A stretch of DNA of 64,000 bases, from positions 1,861,001 through 1,925,000 of the forward strand of contig NC_021237.1 in assembly GCF_000397205.1 (NCBI RefSeq). The letters run 5' to 3'. Source of the DNA: Pseudomonas protegens CHA0. GTDB lineage: Bacteria; Pseudomonadota; Gammaproteobacteria; Pseudomonadales; Pseudomonadaceae. Both the position numbers and the translations under genes were made by a program. The notes under the pieces were generated by a model. The model did no database searches and had not been told where the DNA came from. It was given only the letters and a program-made list of their open reading frames with translations. Positions 51,664 to 61,168 of this stretch are shown in pieces; within the stretch, counting starts at the first letter, position 1, and each line of letters opens with the position of its first letter.

Positions 51664-51695
51664 TTGCCTGCCCGGGCAACTCCGGGCAGGGGCAA
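51664..51695 (+). terminator. Convergent hairpin terminator
   Basis: TTGCCTGCCCGG and CCGGGCAGGGGCAA form a long stem around GCAACT, with one mismatch, between the convergent membrane-protein gene and MFS gene. A TTTT lies about 15 bases downstream. It may serve both strands. Confidence 0.5.
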
Positions 51696-51713
51696 GGGCG
51701 CCGCGCCTTTTCC

Positions 51714-52922
51714 TCAGGCCCGGGCCGGGCGGCGGTTGTCCCGCACCAGCAGGAAACGCATCAAGGCCAGCAGCGGGAAGGCGCTGCCCACCAGCACGAT
51801 GCCCAGCCAGCCGCTATGCTCGTACACCGCACTGGCAATCGAGGAGCCAAAGGCCCCGCCGATGAAGATGCTGGTCATGTACAGCGCATTCAGGCGGCTG
51901 CGGCTGTGGGCGTCGAGGGCGTACACGGCGCGCTGGCCGAGCACCATATTCATCTGCACGCAGAAATCCAGGACCACCCCGGTCACGGCCATGCCGATCA
52001 CGCTGTAGGCCGGATGCACCAGGCTGGGGATGAAGCTTAGGGCCGCCAGCAGCATGGCCAGCAGTGAGGCGATGCGGGTATGGCCGGCATCTGCCAGGCG
52101 CCCGCTGATGGGCGCGGCGATGGCGCCGATGGCGCCCACCAGGGCAAAGATCGCGATCTGGCTTTGGCTCAGGCCGTGCTGGCGCGCCAGCTCCAGCGGT
52201 GCGGCGGTCCAGAACAGGCTGAAGGTGGCGAACAGGCAACCCTGGTAGAAGGCGCGCTGGCGCAGTACCGGTTGCTGGCGCAGCAAGTTGCCCAGGGAAT
52301 GCAGCAGTTGGCCATAGGTGGCGCTGTGGGCCGGCTGGCGCTTGGGAATGGTGAGCATCAGCACCAGGCTGATGGCCGCCATCAGCAGCGCCGCGGCGAT
52401 GAACATCGCCCGCCAGCCGAAGTGGTCGGCCACCACGCTGGACACCGGCCGGGCCAGGAGAATCCCCAGCAGCAGGCCGCCCATGATCCCGCCCACCACC
52501 CGGCCCCGGGTTTCCTCGGGGGCCAGGTGCGCGGCCAAGGGAATCAGGATCTGCACCGACACCGAACTGAAGCCGATCAACAGCGACACCAGGAGAAAGG
52601 CATTGGGCTGCTGGATAAAGGCCGCGCCCAGCAGGCTGGCAATCGCCACCAGGGTGGTGCAGATCATCAGCCGGCGGTTTTCCAGCAAATCGCCCAGGGG
52701 CACCAGGAAGAACAGGCCCAGGGCGTAGCCGATCTGGGTCAGCGACACGATCAGGCTGGCCAGGGCGCTGGACAGGCCGAGGTCCGGGGCAATCAGCTCG
52801 ATGATCGGTTGTGCGTAGTAGATGTTGGCGACTATGGCCCCGCAGCAGAAGGCGAACAGCAGCACCATGCCTCGGGTCATTGTCGCGCTGCCGGTGGGCA
52901 GAGCCTGGGTCGTGGAATTCAT
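51714..52922 (-). CDS. MFS transporter (drug/sugar efflux type)
   Basis: A 402-residue major facilitator with about 12 membrane segments and the family motif GDLLENRRLM after helix 2. A repeat-like element starts the second half. The length and the absence of a large central insert fit DHA1-type proton antiporters. The substrate cannot be told. The start at 52922 (MNSTTQALP) was chosen over 53000, which would add 26 residues lacking family character. Confidence 0.82.
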   Translation of the reverse strand: MNSTTQALPTGSATMTRGMVLLFAFCCGAIVANIYYAQPIIELIAPDLGLSSALASLIVSLTQIGYALGLFFLVPLGDLLENRRLMICTTLVAIASLLGAAFIQQPNAFLLVSLLIGFSSVSVQILIPLAAHLAPEETRGRVVGGIMGGLLLGILLARPVSSVVADHFGWRAMFIAAALLMAAISLVLMLTIPKRQPAHSATYGQLLHSLGNLLRQQPVLRQRAFYQGCLFATFSLFWTAAPLELARQHGLSQSQIAIFALVGAIGAIAAPISGRLADAGHTRIASLLAMLLAALSFIPSLVHPAYSVIGMAVTGVVLDFCVQMNMVLGQRAVYALDAHSRSRLNALYMTSIFIGGAFGSSIASAVYEHSGWLGIVLVGSAFPLLALMRFLLVRDNRRPARA

Positions 52923-53167
52923 TGGCGATCTCTGGGGCAAGCGCAAGGAGCGAGGTCGGCAAGACCCCGTGGCAAAGCGATGGAGCGGGCCGGGTGGCAA
53001 AGGTCAGCGATCGAATGATGAAGGCCCGTTGAGTACCGGGGCGTGTCGCTGTCGAGGGGCGATGATACATTTACTTACATCCTGTTCGATAGCATGCTCA
53101 TGCTCCCCCGGGGCCTTGCAGTCGACTGACGGGCTCTGTGCACCCATTGCCTTGAGGAATCCGTTCC

Positions 53168-53797
53168 ATGAATCGGTCTTTGCCTGGTTTGTTGTGCAAC
53201 CTTCAATGCCTGGCCCTGGCGTTCCTGCTGGGCAGCACCGCGGCCCTGGCCCAGGATGCGCCGGGCATGCGCATTGGCGTACGCGGGGAAATCACCGGGG
53301 TCGGCGGCGACGTGGTGCGGGTGCACGTCAACAGTGGGGAGAATGTCAGCGTCGAGCTGACGCCCCAGACTCAGGTGCGTGCCGTGACCCTGGCCAATAT
53401 CGAGGACATCAAGCCCGGCAGCTACATCGGCTCGGCGGCCATGCCCATGGCCGACGGCACCCTCAAGGCGCTGGAAGTGCATGTGTTTCCACCGCAGTTG
53501 GCCGGTACGGGTGATGGCCACCGGCCTTTCGACCTGGCCAAGGGCAGCAGCATGACCAACGGCAGCGTCGGCGACCTGGTGGTGAGCAACGGCCGCACCC
53601 TGACCGTCAACTACAAGGGCGGCCAGCAGAAGATCCTGGTGCCGGACGATGTGCCCATCGTCAACCTGACTCCCGGCGACCGCAGCCTGCTCAAGGTCGG
53701 GGTCAAGGTGGTGATGTTCGTTACCCAGAGCGATGACGGCAAACTCACCGCGCAGTCGATCTCCGCCGGCAAGGATGGGGTCGCGCCGCCGATGTAG
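53168..53797 (+). CDS. Secreted beta-rich protein, DUF5666-like
   Basis: A 209-residue protein with a signal peptide ending near AALAQD. The mature part has short beta-strand repeats (GEITGVGGDVVRVHV; GSVGDLVVSNGRTLTVNYKGG) of the DUF5666 or OB-like type. A periplasmic location is likely; the role is unknown. It is divergent from the MFS gene, and the 245-base gap holds the promoter region for both, though I cannot pin down elements. Confidence 0.6.
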   Translation: MNRSLPGLLCNLQCLALAFLLGSTAALAQDAPGMRIGVRGEITGVGGDVVRVHVNSGENVSVELTPQTQVRAVTLANIEDIKPGSYIGSAAMPMADGTLKALEVHVFPPQLAGTGDGHRPFDLAKGSSMTNGSVGDLVVSNGRTLTVNYKGGQQKILVPDDVPIVNLTPGDRSLLKVGVKVVMFVTQSDDGKLTAQSISAGKDGVAPPM

Positions 53798-53931
53798 GCC
53801 GCTGCTGCACGGGGTTGCCACCAGGCGGGTGGGGGCTTGCATTGCCAAATGTTGCTGCGCGCGGGTTGCAGTGGAAGTCGGCAAAGGCTTGGTTTACGGT
53901 TTCCGGTCGTTCAATGCGCCGGGAGTGCCTT

Positions 53932-54381
53932 ATGGAAAAGTCGACGTTCAACCCAGCCAGTGTGTTCAATTCCTTGCAATACGGTTTCAGCCAGGCGGTG
54001 GAGGTGCGCGGTGGGCGGCGCCTTCTGCTTTCCGGCCAGGTGGGTGTGGATGAGCAGGAGCGCACCGTGGGCCCGGGCCTGCGGGAGCAGACCGAGCAGG
54101 CCTTCGACAATATCGCCCGGGTCCTGGCCGAGGCGGGTGGCCGGCTGGCGGATGTGGTGATGCTGCGGATCTACATCGCCGAAGCGGCCCGCAACCAGCA
54201 GGAGCACATCAGCGCAGTCTTGCTCGAACGCTTTGCCAGCCAGCCGCCGGCGTCTTCGTGGATCATCGTCAGCGGGCTGTCGCTGCCAGAGTGGCTGATC
54301 GAAGTCGAGGCGGAGGCGGTGCTGGAGGAGCGCCATCAGGCCGCCGAAGCGGCGCTGTTCACTCCGGCGCGAGCCCTCTGA
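53932..54381 (+). CDS. RidA/YjgF-family protein
   Basis: A 149-residue RidA-like protein (LLLSGQVGVDEQERTVGPGLREQTEQAFDNI). Members deaminate reactive enamine/imine intermediates; many paralogues have unknown substrates. It starts with the ATG at 53932 after GGGAG. A strong bidirectional terminator follows. Confidence 0.82.
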   Translation: MEKSTFNPASVFNSLQYGFSQAVEVRGGRRLLLSGQVGVDEQERTVGPGLREQTEQAFDNIARVLAEAGGRLADVVMLRIYIAEAARNQQEHISAVLLERFASQPPASSWIIVSGLSLPEWLIEVEAEAVLEERHQAAEAALFTPARAL

Positions 54382-54399
54382 GCGCCATGCCTGGGGCAT

Positions 54400-54430
54400 A
54401 AAAAAAGCGACCCCGGAGGTCGCTTTTTTC
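54400..54430. terminator. Bidirectional Rho-independent terminator
   Basis: A run of A (54400-54406), the stem GCGACC (54407-54412) / GGTCGC (54418-54423) and a run of T form a symmetric terminator between the convergent RidA and sulfate-binding protein genes. Confidence 0.92.
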
Positions 54431-54446
54431 ATTCACCCGCGAGGGG

Positions 54447-55448
54447 TCACTTGGCGTTGGTGTAGATCTGGTCGAAGATCCCGCCGTCGTTGAAGTGGGT
54501 CTTCTGCACGCTGCGCCAGTCGCCGAAGGTCTTCTCCACCGAGAGGAAGTCGACTTTCGGGAAGCGATCGGTGTACTTGGCCAGCACTTTCGGGTCCCGT
54601 GGGCGCAGGTAGTTGTTGGCGGCGATTTCCTGGCCTTCCGGCGACCACAGGTACTTGAGGTATTCCTCGGCGGCGGCGCGGGTGCCTTTCTTCTCTACCA
54701 CCTTGTCCACCACCGATACCGGCGGCTCGGCTTCGGCGGACACACTCGGGTAGATCACCTCGAACTGGTCGCGACCGAATTCGCGGGCGATCATCTCCGC
54801 TTCGTTCTCGAAGGTCACCAGCACGTCGCCGATCTGGTTGGTCATGAAGGTGGTGGTGGCGGCGCGGCCACCGGTGTCGAGCACCGGCGCCTGCTTGAAC
54901 AGCTTGCCGACGAAGTCCTTGGCCTTGTTCTCATCGCCGCCGTTCTTGAGCACATAGCCCCAGGCCGAGAGGTAGGTGTAGCGGCCGTTACCCGAGGTCT
55001 TGGGGTTGGGCACTATCACCTGTACGCCGTCCTTGAGCAGGTCCGGCCAGTCCTTCAGGGCCTTGGGGTTGCCCTTGCGCACGATGAACACGGTGGCCGA
55101 GGTGAACGGCGCGCTGTTGTTCGGCAGGCGGGTCACCCAGTTGTCCGGCACCAGCTTGCCGTTGTCCGCCAGGGCGTTGATGTCGGTGGCCATGTTCATG
55201 GTGATGACATCCGCCGGCAGGCCGTCGATTACCGAGCGCGCCTGTTTGCTGGAGCCGCCGAAGGACATCTGCAGGGTGATGTTCTCGTTGTGCTCGGCTT
55301 TCCAGTGTTTCTGGAAGGCGGCGTTGTAGTCCTTGTAGAAGTCGCGCATCACGTCGTAGGAAACGTTGAGCAGGGTCGGTGCGGCCTGGGCGACGCTGCC
55401 CAGGGCCAGGCTGGCGGCCAGTAGCGAGGCGCTGAAGAGTTTTTTCAC
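54447..55448 (-). CDS. sbp: Periplasmic sulfate-binding protein
   Basis: A 333-residue substrate-binding protein of sulfate/thiosulfate ABC transporters with a signal peptide ending SVAQA. Family motifs include SYDVMRDFYKDYNAAF, FGGSSKQARSVIDG and PKTSGNGRYTYLSAWGY. The Sbp and CysP subtypes cannot be told apart by eye. The transporter subunits are not adjacent. Sulfur-dependent regulation is likely from the family but no site is identified. Confidence 0.88.
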   Translation of the reverse strand: MKKLFSASLLAASLALGSVAQAAPTLLNVSYDVMRDFYKDYNAAFQKHWKAEHNENITLQMSFGGSSKQARSVIDGLPADVITMNMATDINALADNGKLVPDNWVTRLPNNSAPFTSATVFIVRKGNPKALKDWPDLLKDGVQVIVPNPKTSGNGRYTYLSAWGYVLKNGGDENKAKDFVGKLFKQAPVLDTGGRAATTTFMTNQIGDVLVTFENEAEMIAREFGRDQFEVIYPSVSAEAEPPVSVVDKVVEKKGTRAAAEEYLKYLWSPEGQEIAANNYLRPRDPKVLAKYTDRFPKVDFLSVEKTFGDWRSVQKTHFNDGGIFDQIYTNAK

Positions 55449-55538
55449 TGCACATTCCTTTTGTTCGAGAGTGAAGGCAATTTGCCGCCGACTATAGCCG
55501 GGGCGCTATATCTCTTTAAAGATTAAAAAGTACTTTGC

Positions 55539-56363
55539 TTATTCCAGTTTCCTGAATAGCGCATTGCCGCAGCGGGAACAGAAGGCCGCGGCGGGTTCGT
55601 GGGTGTTCTTGCGGCACACCGGGCAGTCGTGCTTGAGCTGCTCGCCGCGCATGGCGCTGGCCAGTTCCGCGGTGAAGATCCCGGTGGGCACGGCGATGAT
55701 CGAGTAACCGGTGATCATCACCATGGACGAGATCACCTGGCCGATCACGGTCTTGGGCACGATGTCGCCGTAGCCCACGGTGGTCAGGGTGACGATGGCC
55801 CAGTAGATGCCCTTGGGAATGCTGGTGAAACCGTGCTCCGGGCCTTCGACCACGTACATCAGGGTGCCGAACACCGTGACCAGGGTGCAGACGCTGAGCA
55901 GGAACACCAGGATCTTCTGCTTGCTGCCGCGCAGGGCGTCCAGCAGGTAGTGGGCCTGCTTGAGGTAGGGCGCCAGCTTGAGCACGCGAAAGATCCGCAG
56001 CATGCGGATGATGCGGATGATCAGCAGGTATTGGGCGTCGCTGTAATACAGGGCGAGGATCCCCGGAACGATCGCCAGCAGGTCCACCAGGCCATAGAAG
56101 CTGAAGGCATAGCGCAGCGGCCGGGGGGAGCAGTACAGGCGCAGCCCGTACTCGATGGCGAAGATCAGGGTGAAACCCCATTCGATGTAGGCCAGGACGT
56201 TGGCGTAGTTGCGATGGACCTCGTCGATGCTGTCGAGGATCACGATCACCAGGCTGGCGAGGATGATCAGCAGCAGGGTGCTGTCAAAGCGCCTCCCCGC
56301 CACCGTATCGGTCTGGAAGATCATTACGTAGAGGCGCTGCCGCCAGTTGTCGCTGTTGCCCAT
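55539..56363 (-). CDS. Voltage-gated-type potassium channel protein
   Basis: A 274-residue six-helix channel subunit. It has an S4-like segment with regularly spaced Arg (IIRIIRMLRIFRVLKLAPYL), the pore loop TVGYGD selectivity filter and a C-terminal zinc-ribbon-like stretch (CPVCRKN ... CSRCGN). Potassium selectivity follows from the filter. A Cys-rich tail on a Kv-type channel is a minor oddity. Confidence 0.88.
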   Translation of the reverse strand: MGNSDNWRQRLYVMIFQTDTVAGRRFDSTLLLIILASLVIVILDSIDEVHRNYANVLAYIEWGFTLIFAIEYGLRLYCSPRPLRYAFSFYGLVDLLAIVPGILALYYSDAQYLLIIRIIRMLRIFRVLKLAPYLKQAHYLLDALRGSKQKILVFLLSVCTLVTVFGTLMYVVEGPEHGFTSIPKGIYWAIVTLTTVGYGDIVPKTVIGQVISSMVMITGYSIIAVPTGIFTAELASAMRGEQLKHDCPVCRKNTHEPAAAFCSRCGNALFRKLE

Positions 56364-56384
56364 GGAAATCGCCTGAATCGAAAG

Positions 56385-57305
56385 TCAGCGAAGCCTAGGG
56401 GGATTTGCCGGGGGAGCGCAAGGCGCGTCGCCCCGCACGTTGCGGCCCAGCACCCGGTCGACGGTGTGCACCAGCCAGCAGGCCAGGACAAAGGGTGCGG
56501 TCAGGGGCGCAAGACCCAGGGCGACCAGCCCCGGGCTGATCAGCAGTGCCAGCAGCATCCCCAGCAGCGGCCGCCAGGGGTGCCGGGCCTGCTGGCCCAG
56601 GGCCAGGGCGACCAGGGCGCAGTTGTAGCCGCCCAGGCCCTGCAGGGCCTGGGCATGCTCTTGCTGCAGCAGGGCAAAGAGCAGGCCGCAGGCGGAGCCG
56701 AACAGGGCCCAGGCTGCCGCGCGGCGGCTGGCCAGCAGCAGGCCGAGCAGAATCAGCAGGCCGGCCAGGGGCTGGCCGAGGAACATGATCTGCCCCAGGC
56801 CCTGGAACAGCCCACCCAGCAGGTTCGCCAGGGACAGCCCGGGCACGCCCTGGGTGGCCGCGGGCAGCGGCTCGATCAGGCTCAGCAGCAGCCAGCCGAG
56901 GCCGACGAAGGGCGCGGTGTAGGCCGGCAGGCTGGCGGGGTTGCGGGCACGTTTGAGCCATTGCTGGGTAATGATCGCGCTGAGGCCGCCGGCGGCGATG
57001 ATCAGCGGCGGCAGCAATACCGACCAGGGCAGGTACAGGCCCAGCAGCAGGCCCAGCAATACGCCGTTGTAGCTGAACAGCCCGGCCTGGCGGTCGGCCT
57101 TGGCGTACCCCCGGCGTTGCGCGGTCAGCAGCCCGGCCAGAGCACCCAGCAGGGCAGCGCCGAGCAGTGCCGGGGCACTGACCAGGATCGCCAGCAGGCA
57201 CAGCAGGCCGCACAGCGGATGGCGCTGGAGAAAGATCTGACTGAAGCCGTTAAGCAGGGCAGTGGCCCAGTCGGGGCAGAAGGCATTGAAAGACTGTGAA
57301 GGCAT
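56385..57305 (-). CDS. Urea transporter (UT family)
   Basis: A 306-residue polytopic protein with the two-fold internal repeat of UT-family urea channels. For example, FSQIFLQRHPLCGLLCLLAI and GLGQIMFLGQPLAGLLILLG occur in equivalent positions. No urease genes are in the window. Confidence 0.8.
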   Translation of the reverse strand: MPSQSFNAFCPDWATALLNGFSQIFLQRHPLCGLLCLLAILVSAPALLGAALLGALAGLLTAQRRGYAKADRQAGLFSYNGVLLGLLLGLYLPWSVLLPPLIIAAGGLSAIITQQWLKRARNPASLPAYTAPFVGLGWLLLSLIEPLPAATQGVPGLSLANLLGGLFQGLGQIMFLGQPLAGLLILLGLLLASRRAAAWALFGSACGLLFALLQQEHAQALQGLGGYNCALVALALGQQARHPWRPLLGMLLALLISPGLVALGLAPLTAPFVLACWLVHTVDRVLGRNVRGDAPCAPPANPPRLR

Positions 57306-57356
57306 GATGCAAATCAGTGGGGCGGCCCCTGGGCGAGGGTTGCGCCGACCGCCCAG

Positions 57357-57374
57357 GCCTCCTCTGCGGGAGGC
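57357..57374. other. Hairpin downstream of pyruvate kinase
   Basis: GCCTCC (57357-57362) pairs with GGAGGC (57369-57374). There is no clear T-run on the minus strand, so it may be an RNA-stability element or weak terminator of the gcl-pyk operon. Confidence 0.35.
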
Positions 57375-57406
57375 TCTGGCCGGTCAGCGGCGCCATGGGC
57401 TGCGGG

Positions 57407-58822
57407 TCAGAGAAGGGTTTCGACGCGCAACGAATTGGTGGTGCCCGGCTGGCCGAACGGCACACCGGTGGTGATCACCACGGTGTCGCCGCGCTTGGCC
57501 AGGCCCTGGGCCTGGGCGATTTCCAGGGCCGTGGCACACACCTCGTCGACCTGGCGCAGCCGGTCGTTGACCACCGAATGCACGCCCCAGGCCACTGTCA
57601 GGCGGCGAGCAGTGGCAAGGTTCGGCGTCAGGTTGAGGATTGGCACCGAAGGCCGCTCGCGGGCGGCGCGCAGGGTCGAACTGCCGGATTCGCTGTAGTT
57701 CACCAGCACCGCCACCGGCAGGATGCTGCACACCCGGCGGATCGCACAGCTGATGGCGTCCGAGACCGTGGCCTCGGCCTGGGGCCGGCTGACGTCCAGT
57801 TGGGTCTGGTAGTCCGGGCCGGTTTCCACCTGGCGGATGATCTTGCTCATCATCTGCACGGCCTCCAGCGGGTATTCGCCGGAAGCGGTTTCCGCCGACA
57901 GCATCACGGCGTCCGCACCCTCGGCCACAGCGTTGGCGACGTCGGTGACCTCGGCCCGGGTCGGCGCAGGGGAGAAACGCATGGATTCGAGCATTTGGGT
58001 GGCCACCACCACCGGCTTGCCCAGCTGGCGGCAGGTGCTGATGATGTTTTTCTGGATCTGCGGCACGCTTTCTGCCGGTACTTCTACCCCCAGGTCGCCC
58101 CTGGCCACCATGATCGCGTCGCTCAGCTCGGCGATTTCCCGCAGTTGGGTGACGGCCGAAGGCTTCTCGATCTTGGCCATCAGGTAGGCCTTGTCGCCGA
58201 TCAGCGCACGGGCTTCACGGATGTCTTCCGGGCGCTGCACGAAGGACAGGGCCACCCAGTCCACCCCCAGTTCCAGGCCGAAGCTCAGGTCGCGACGGTC
58301 CTTGGCCGTCAGCGGGCTGAGGTCGAGCACCGCCTGGGGCACGTTGACCCCCTTGCGGTCCGACAGCTCACCGCCATTGAGCACGGTGGTCTCGATGGCG
58401 TCGGCGTGCTTGGCGATCACCCGCAGGCGCAGCTTGCCGTCGTCCAGCAGCAGGTCCATGCCCGGCTCCAGGGCGGCGATGATCTCCGGGTGCGGCAGGC
58501 TGACCCGCTGGGCGTTGCCCGGGGTCGCGTCGAGGTCCAGGCGCAGGGCCTGGCCGCGCACCAGTTGCACCTTGCCCTCGGCGAAGGTGCCGACCCGCAG
58601 CTTCGGCCCTTGCAGGTCCATGAGGATGCCCAGGGGGTAGTTCAGTTCGCGCTCTACCTGGCGGATCCACTCGTAGCGCTGGGCGTGGTCGGCATGGGCG
58701 CCGTGGCTGAAATTGAGCCGGAAGATGTTCACCCCGGCTTGCACCAGCTCACGGATGTCCTCGATGCCGTCGATGGCCGGGCCCAGGGTGGCGAGGATTT
58801 TGACCTTCTTGTCAGGCGTCAT
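57407..58822 (-). CDS. pyk: Pyruvate kinase
   Basis: A 471-residue pyruvate kinase converting phosphoenolpyruvate and ADP to pyruvate and ATP. It carries LNFSHGAHADH at the N-terminal barrel, the catalytic region AYLMAKIEKPSAV and the MVARGDLGVE motif. Its start overlaps the glycerate kinase gene by 11 bases. Its place at the end of a glyoxylate-to-glycerate operon suggests the PykF-type paralogue of Pseudomonas. Confidence 0.95.
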   Translation of the reverse strand: MTPDKKVKILATLGPAIDGIEDIRELVQAGVNIFRLNFSHGAHADHAQRYEWIRQVERELNYPLGILMDLQGPKLRVGTFAEGKVQLVRGQALRLDLDATPGNAQRVSLPHPEIIAALEPGMDLLLDDGKLRLRVIAKHADAIETTVLNGGELSDRKGVNVPQAVLDLSPLTAKDRRDLSFGLELGVDWVALSFVQRPEDIREARALIGDKAYLMAKIEKPSAVTQLREIAELSDAIMVARGDLGVEVPAESVPQIQKNIISTCRQLGKPVVVATQMLESMRFSPAPTRAEVTDVANAVAEGADAVMLSAETASGEYPLEAVQMMSKIIRQVETGPDYQTQLDVSRPQAEATVSDAISCAIRRVCSILPVAVLVNYSESGSSTLRAARERPSVPILNLTPNLATARRLTVAWGVHSVVNDRLRQVDEVCATALEIAQAQGLAKRGDTVVITTGVPFGQPGTTNSLRVETLL

Positions 58823-60092
58823 GTTTGGGGTTCTCGAGAATCAGGATGGCGCGGAAGTCGTTGACGTTGGTGCGGGTCGGCTCGGTGACGATCAGGTCCC
58901 CCAGCGCCGCGAAGTAGCCATAGCCGTTGTTGTTGTCCAGCTCGTCGCTGGCGCTCAGGCCCAGGGCCGCGGCGCGGGCGTAGCTGTCCGGGGTCATGAT
59001 GGCCCCGGCATTGTCCTCGGAACCGTCGATGCCGTCAGTGTCGCCGGCCAGGGCATAGATGCCCGGGTAGCCCTTGAGGCTGTCGGTGAGGCTCAGGAGG
59101 AACTCCGCGTTGCGCCCGCCACGGCCATTGCCGCGCACGGTGACCGTGGTTTCACCGCCGGAGAGGATCACGCAGGGCGCCGCCAGGGGCTGGCCGTGCA
59201 GGGCGACCTGGCGGGCGATGCCGGCGTGGACCTTGGCCACCTCCCGGGATTCGCCCTCCAGGTCGCCGAGGATCAGTGGGCTGAAGCCGGCCTGGCGAGC
59301 CTTCACGGCCGCCGCCTCAAGGGACTGCTGGGGCCGGGCGATCAGCTGGAAGTGGCTACGCGCCAGGCACGGGTCACCGGGCTTGACGGTTTCCGACTCG
59401 GGGCTCTGCAGCCAGCTGCGGACCGCGGCCGGTACGTCGATGCCATAGCGCTTGAGAATCGCCAGGGCCTCGGCCGAGGTGCTGGGGTCGGCCACGGTGG
59501 GGCCGGAGGCGATGACCGTGGCCAGGTCGCCGGGTACATCGGAAATCGCATAGGTGTAGACCGTGGCCGGCCAGCAGGCCTTGGCCAGGCGTCCACCCTT
59601 GATCGCCGAGAGGTGCTTGCGCACGCAGTTCATCTCGCCGATGGTGGCGCCGGATTTGAGCAGGGCCTTGTTGATGGCCTGCTTGTCCGCCAGGGTGATG
59701 CCGGCGGCTGGCAGGGCCAGCAGCGCCGAACCGCCACCGGACAGCAGGAAGATCACCCGATCCTGTTCCGACAGGTTGCTGACCAGTTCCAGCACGCGCT
59801 TGGCCACGGCCAGGCCGGCGGCGTCGGGCACCGGGTGGGCGGCTTCGACCACTTCGATCTTGGTGCAGGGGGCGCCGTGGCCGTAGCGGGTGACCACCAG
59901 CCCGGAGACTTCGCCCTGCCAGCTGCGCTCGACCACCTGGGCCATGGCCGCGGCGGCCTTGCCGGCGCCGATGACGATGACGCGGCCGCTGCGGTCGCTG
60001 GGGAGATGGGCTTGCAGAACCTGTTGCGGGTGGGCGGCGTCGATGGCTGTGGCGAACAGCTCACGGAGGAATTTTTGCGGATCGACCGACAT
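58812..60092 (-). CDS. ttuD: Glycerate 2-kinase (TtuD/MOFRL family)
   Basis: A 426-residue class II glycerate kinase with the N-terminal DUF4147 domain (VIVIGAGKAAAAMAQVVE) and C-terminal MOFRL domain (TDGIDGSEDNAGA). It phosphorylates D-glycerate to 2-phosphoglycerate. Often annotated as hydroxypyruvate reductase TtuD; the kinase activity is the better supported one for the family. It overlaps pyk and is separated from glxR by 153 bases containing a GC-rich hairpin. Confidence 0.88.
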   Translation of the reverse strand: MSVDPQKFLRELFATAIDAAHPQQVLQAHLPSDRSGRVIVIGAGKAAAAMAQVVERSWQGEVSGLVVTRYGHGAPCTKIEVVEAAHPVPDAAGLAVAKRVLELVSNLSEQDRVIFLLSGGGSALLALPAAGITLADKQAINKALLKSGATIGEMNCVRKHLSAIKGGRLAKACWPATVYTYAISDVPGDLATVIASGPTVADPSTSAEALAILKRYGIDVPAAVRSWLQSPESETVKPGDPCLARSHFQLIARPQQSLEAAAVKARQAGFSPLILGDLEGESREVAKVHAGIARQVALHGQPLAAPCVILSGGETTVTVRGNGRGGRNAEFLLSLTDSLKGYPGIYALAGDTDGIDGSEDNAGAIMTPDSYARAAALGLSASDELDNNNGYGYFAALGDLIVTEPTRTNVNDFRAILILENPKHDA

Positions 60093-60138
60093 GGCGGGCT
60101 CCCGGATTTCTTGTTATGGGGGGCTTGAAACGGGTGTA

Positions 60139-60156
60139 GCCGCCACCTCAGGCGGC
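60139..60156. other. Intercistronic hairpin between glxR and glycerate kinase
   Basis: GCCGCC (60139-60144) and GGCGGC (60151-60156) form a 6-bp stem with an ACCTCA loop in the only long gap of this operon besides the REPIN. Its role is unknown. Confidence 0.35.
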
Positions 60157-60245
60157 GGCAAGGTCAGCAGGGCCTGTCCCTGGCCCGCCGTGAGGCGTTT
60201 CCTGCGAACCTTGGCGCAGCCTGCGGCAGCGGCTACGGATGCTGC

Positions 60246-61139
60246 TTATTTCTTCTCGCGGATCGAGAAGTTGGCCATGTGTTCCAGGCCCTTGATCAGG
60301 GCCGAGTGGTCCCAGTTGGCGCCACCGATGGCGGTGCAGGTGCTGAACACTTGCTGGGTGTTGGCGGTGTTGGGCAGGTTGATGCCCAGCTCGCGGGCAC
60401 CGCTCAGGGCCAGGTTCAGGTCCTTCTGGTGCAGGTTGATGCGGAAGCCCGGGTCGAAGGTGCCCTTGATCATCCGCTCGCCGTGCACTTCGAGGATCTT
60501 CGAGGAAGCGAAGCCACCCATCAGTGCTTCACGCACCTTGGCCGGGTCGGCGCCGTTCTTCGAGGCGAACAGCAGGGCTTCGGCCACGGCCTGGATGTTC
60601 AGGGCGACGATGATCTGGTTGGCCACCTTGGCAGTCTGGCCGTCACCGTTGCCACCCACCAGGGTGATGTTCTTGCCCATGCTCTGGAACAGCGGCAGGG
60701 CACGTTCGAAGGCCTGGCTGTCGCCACCGACCATGATGCTCAGGGTGGCGGCCTTGGCCCCGACTTCACCGCCGGACACCGGGGCGTCCAGGTACTGGGC
60801 GCCGGTTTCGTTGATCTTGGCGGCGAAGGCCTTGGTAGCGGTGGGCGAGATCGAGCTCATGTCGATGACGATCTTGCCCTTGCCGATCCCGGCGGCCACG
60901 CCGTCGGCGCGCAGCAGCACGTCTTCGACCTGGGGGGTATCGGGGACCATGATGATGACGAACTCGGCTTCCTGGGCGACGTCCCGGGGCGAGGCCAGGG
61001 CGATGGCGCCGGCGGCGATCAGGTCGGCCGGAGCCTTGCCGTGGTGTTCCGAGAGCAGCAGGCTGTGACCGGCCTTCTGCAGGTTGGCGGCCATTGGGTG
61101 GCCCATGATGCCGGTGCCGATAAATCCGATTTTAGCCAT
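60246..61139 (-). CDS. glxR: Tartronate semialdehyde reductase
   Basis: A 297-residue beta-hydroxyacid dehydrogenase reducing tartronate semialdehyde to D-glycerate. It has GFIGTGIMGHPMAANL at the N-terminus for NAD(P), the substrate motif LDAPVSGGEVGA and the catalytic-lysine region ANQIIVA. It follows hyi in the pathway order. Confidence 0.94.
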   Translation of the reverse strand: MAKIGFIGTGIMGHPMAANLQKAGHSLLLSEHHGKAPADLIAAGAIALASPRDVAQEAEFVIIMVPDTPQVEDVLLRADGVAAGIGKGKIVIDMSSISPTATKAFAAKINETGAQYLDAPVSGGEVGAKAATLSIMVGGDSQAFERALPLFQSMGKNITLVGGNGDGQTAKVANQIIVALNIQAVAEALLFASKNGADPAKVREALMGGFASSKILEVHGERMIKGTFDPGFRINLHQKDLNLALSGARELGINLPNTANTQQVFSTCTAIGGANWDHSALIKGLEHMANFSIREKK

Positions 61140-61168
61140 GATAAAAATCCTCTATTCAACGGGACCTT

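Noticed and set aside
53000..53110. Possible divergent promoter elements between the MFS gene and the secreted protein
   Set aside because: No convincing -35/-10 pair or operator palindrome could be identified by eye.
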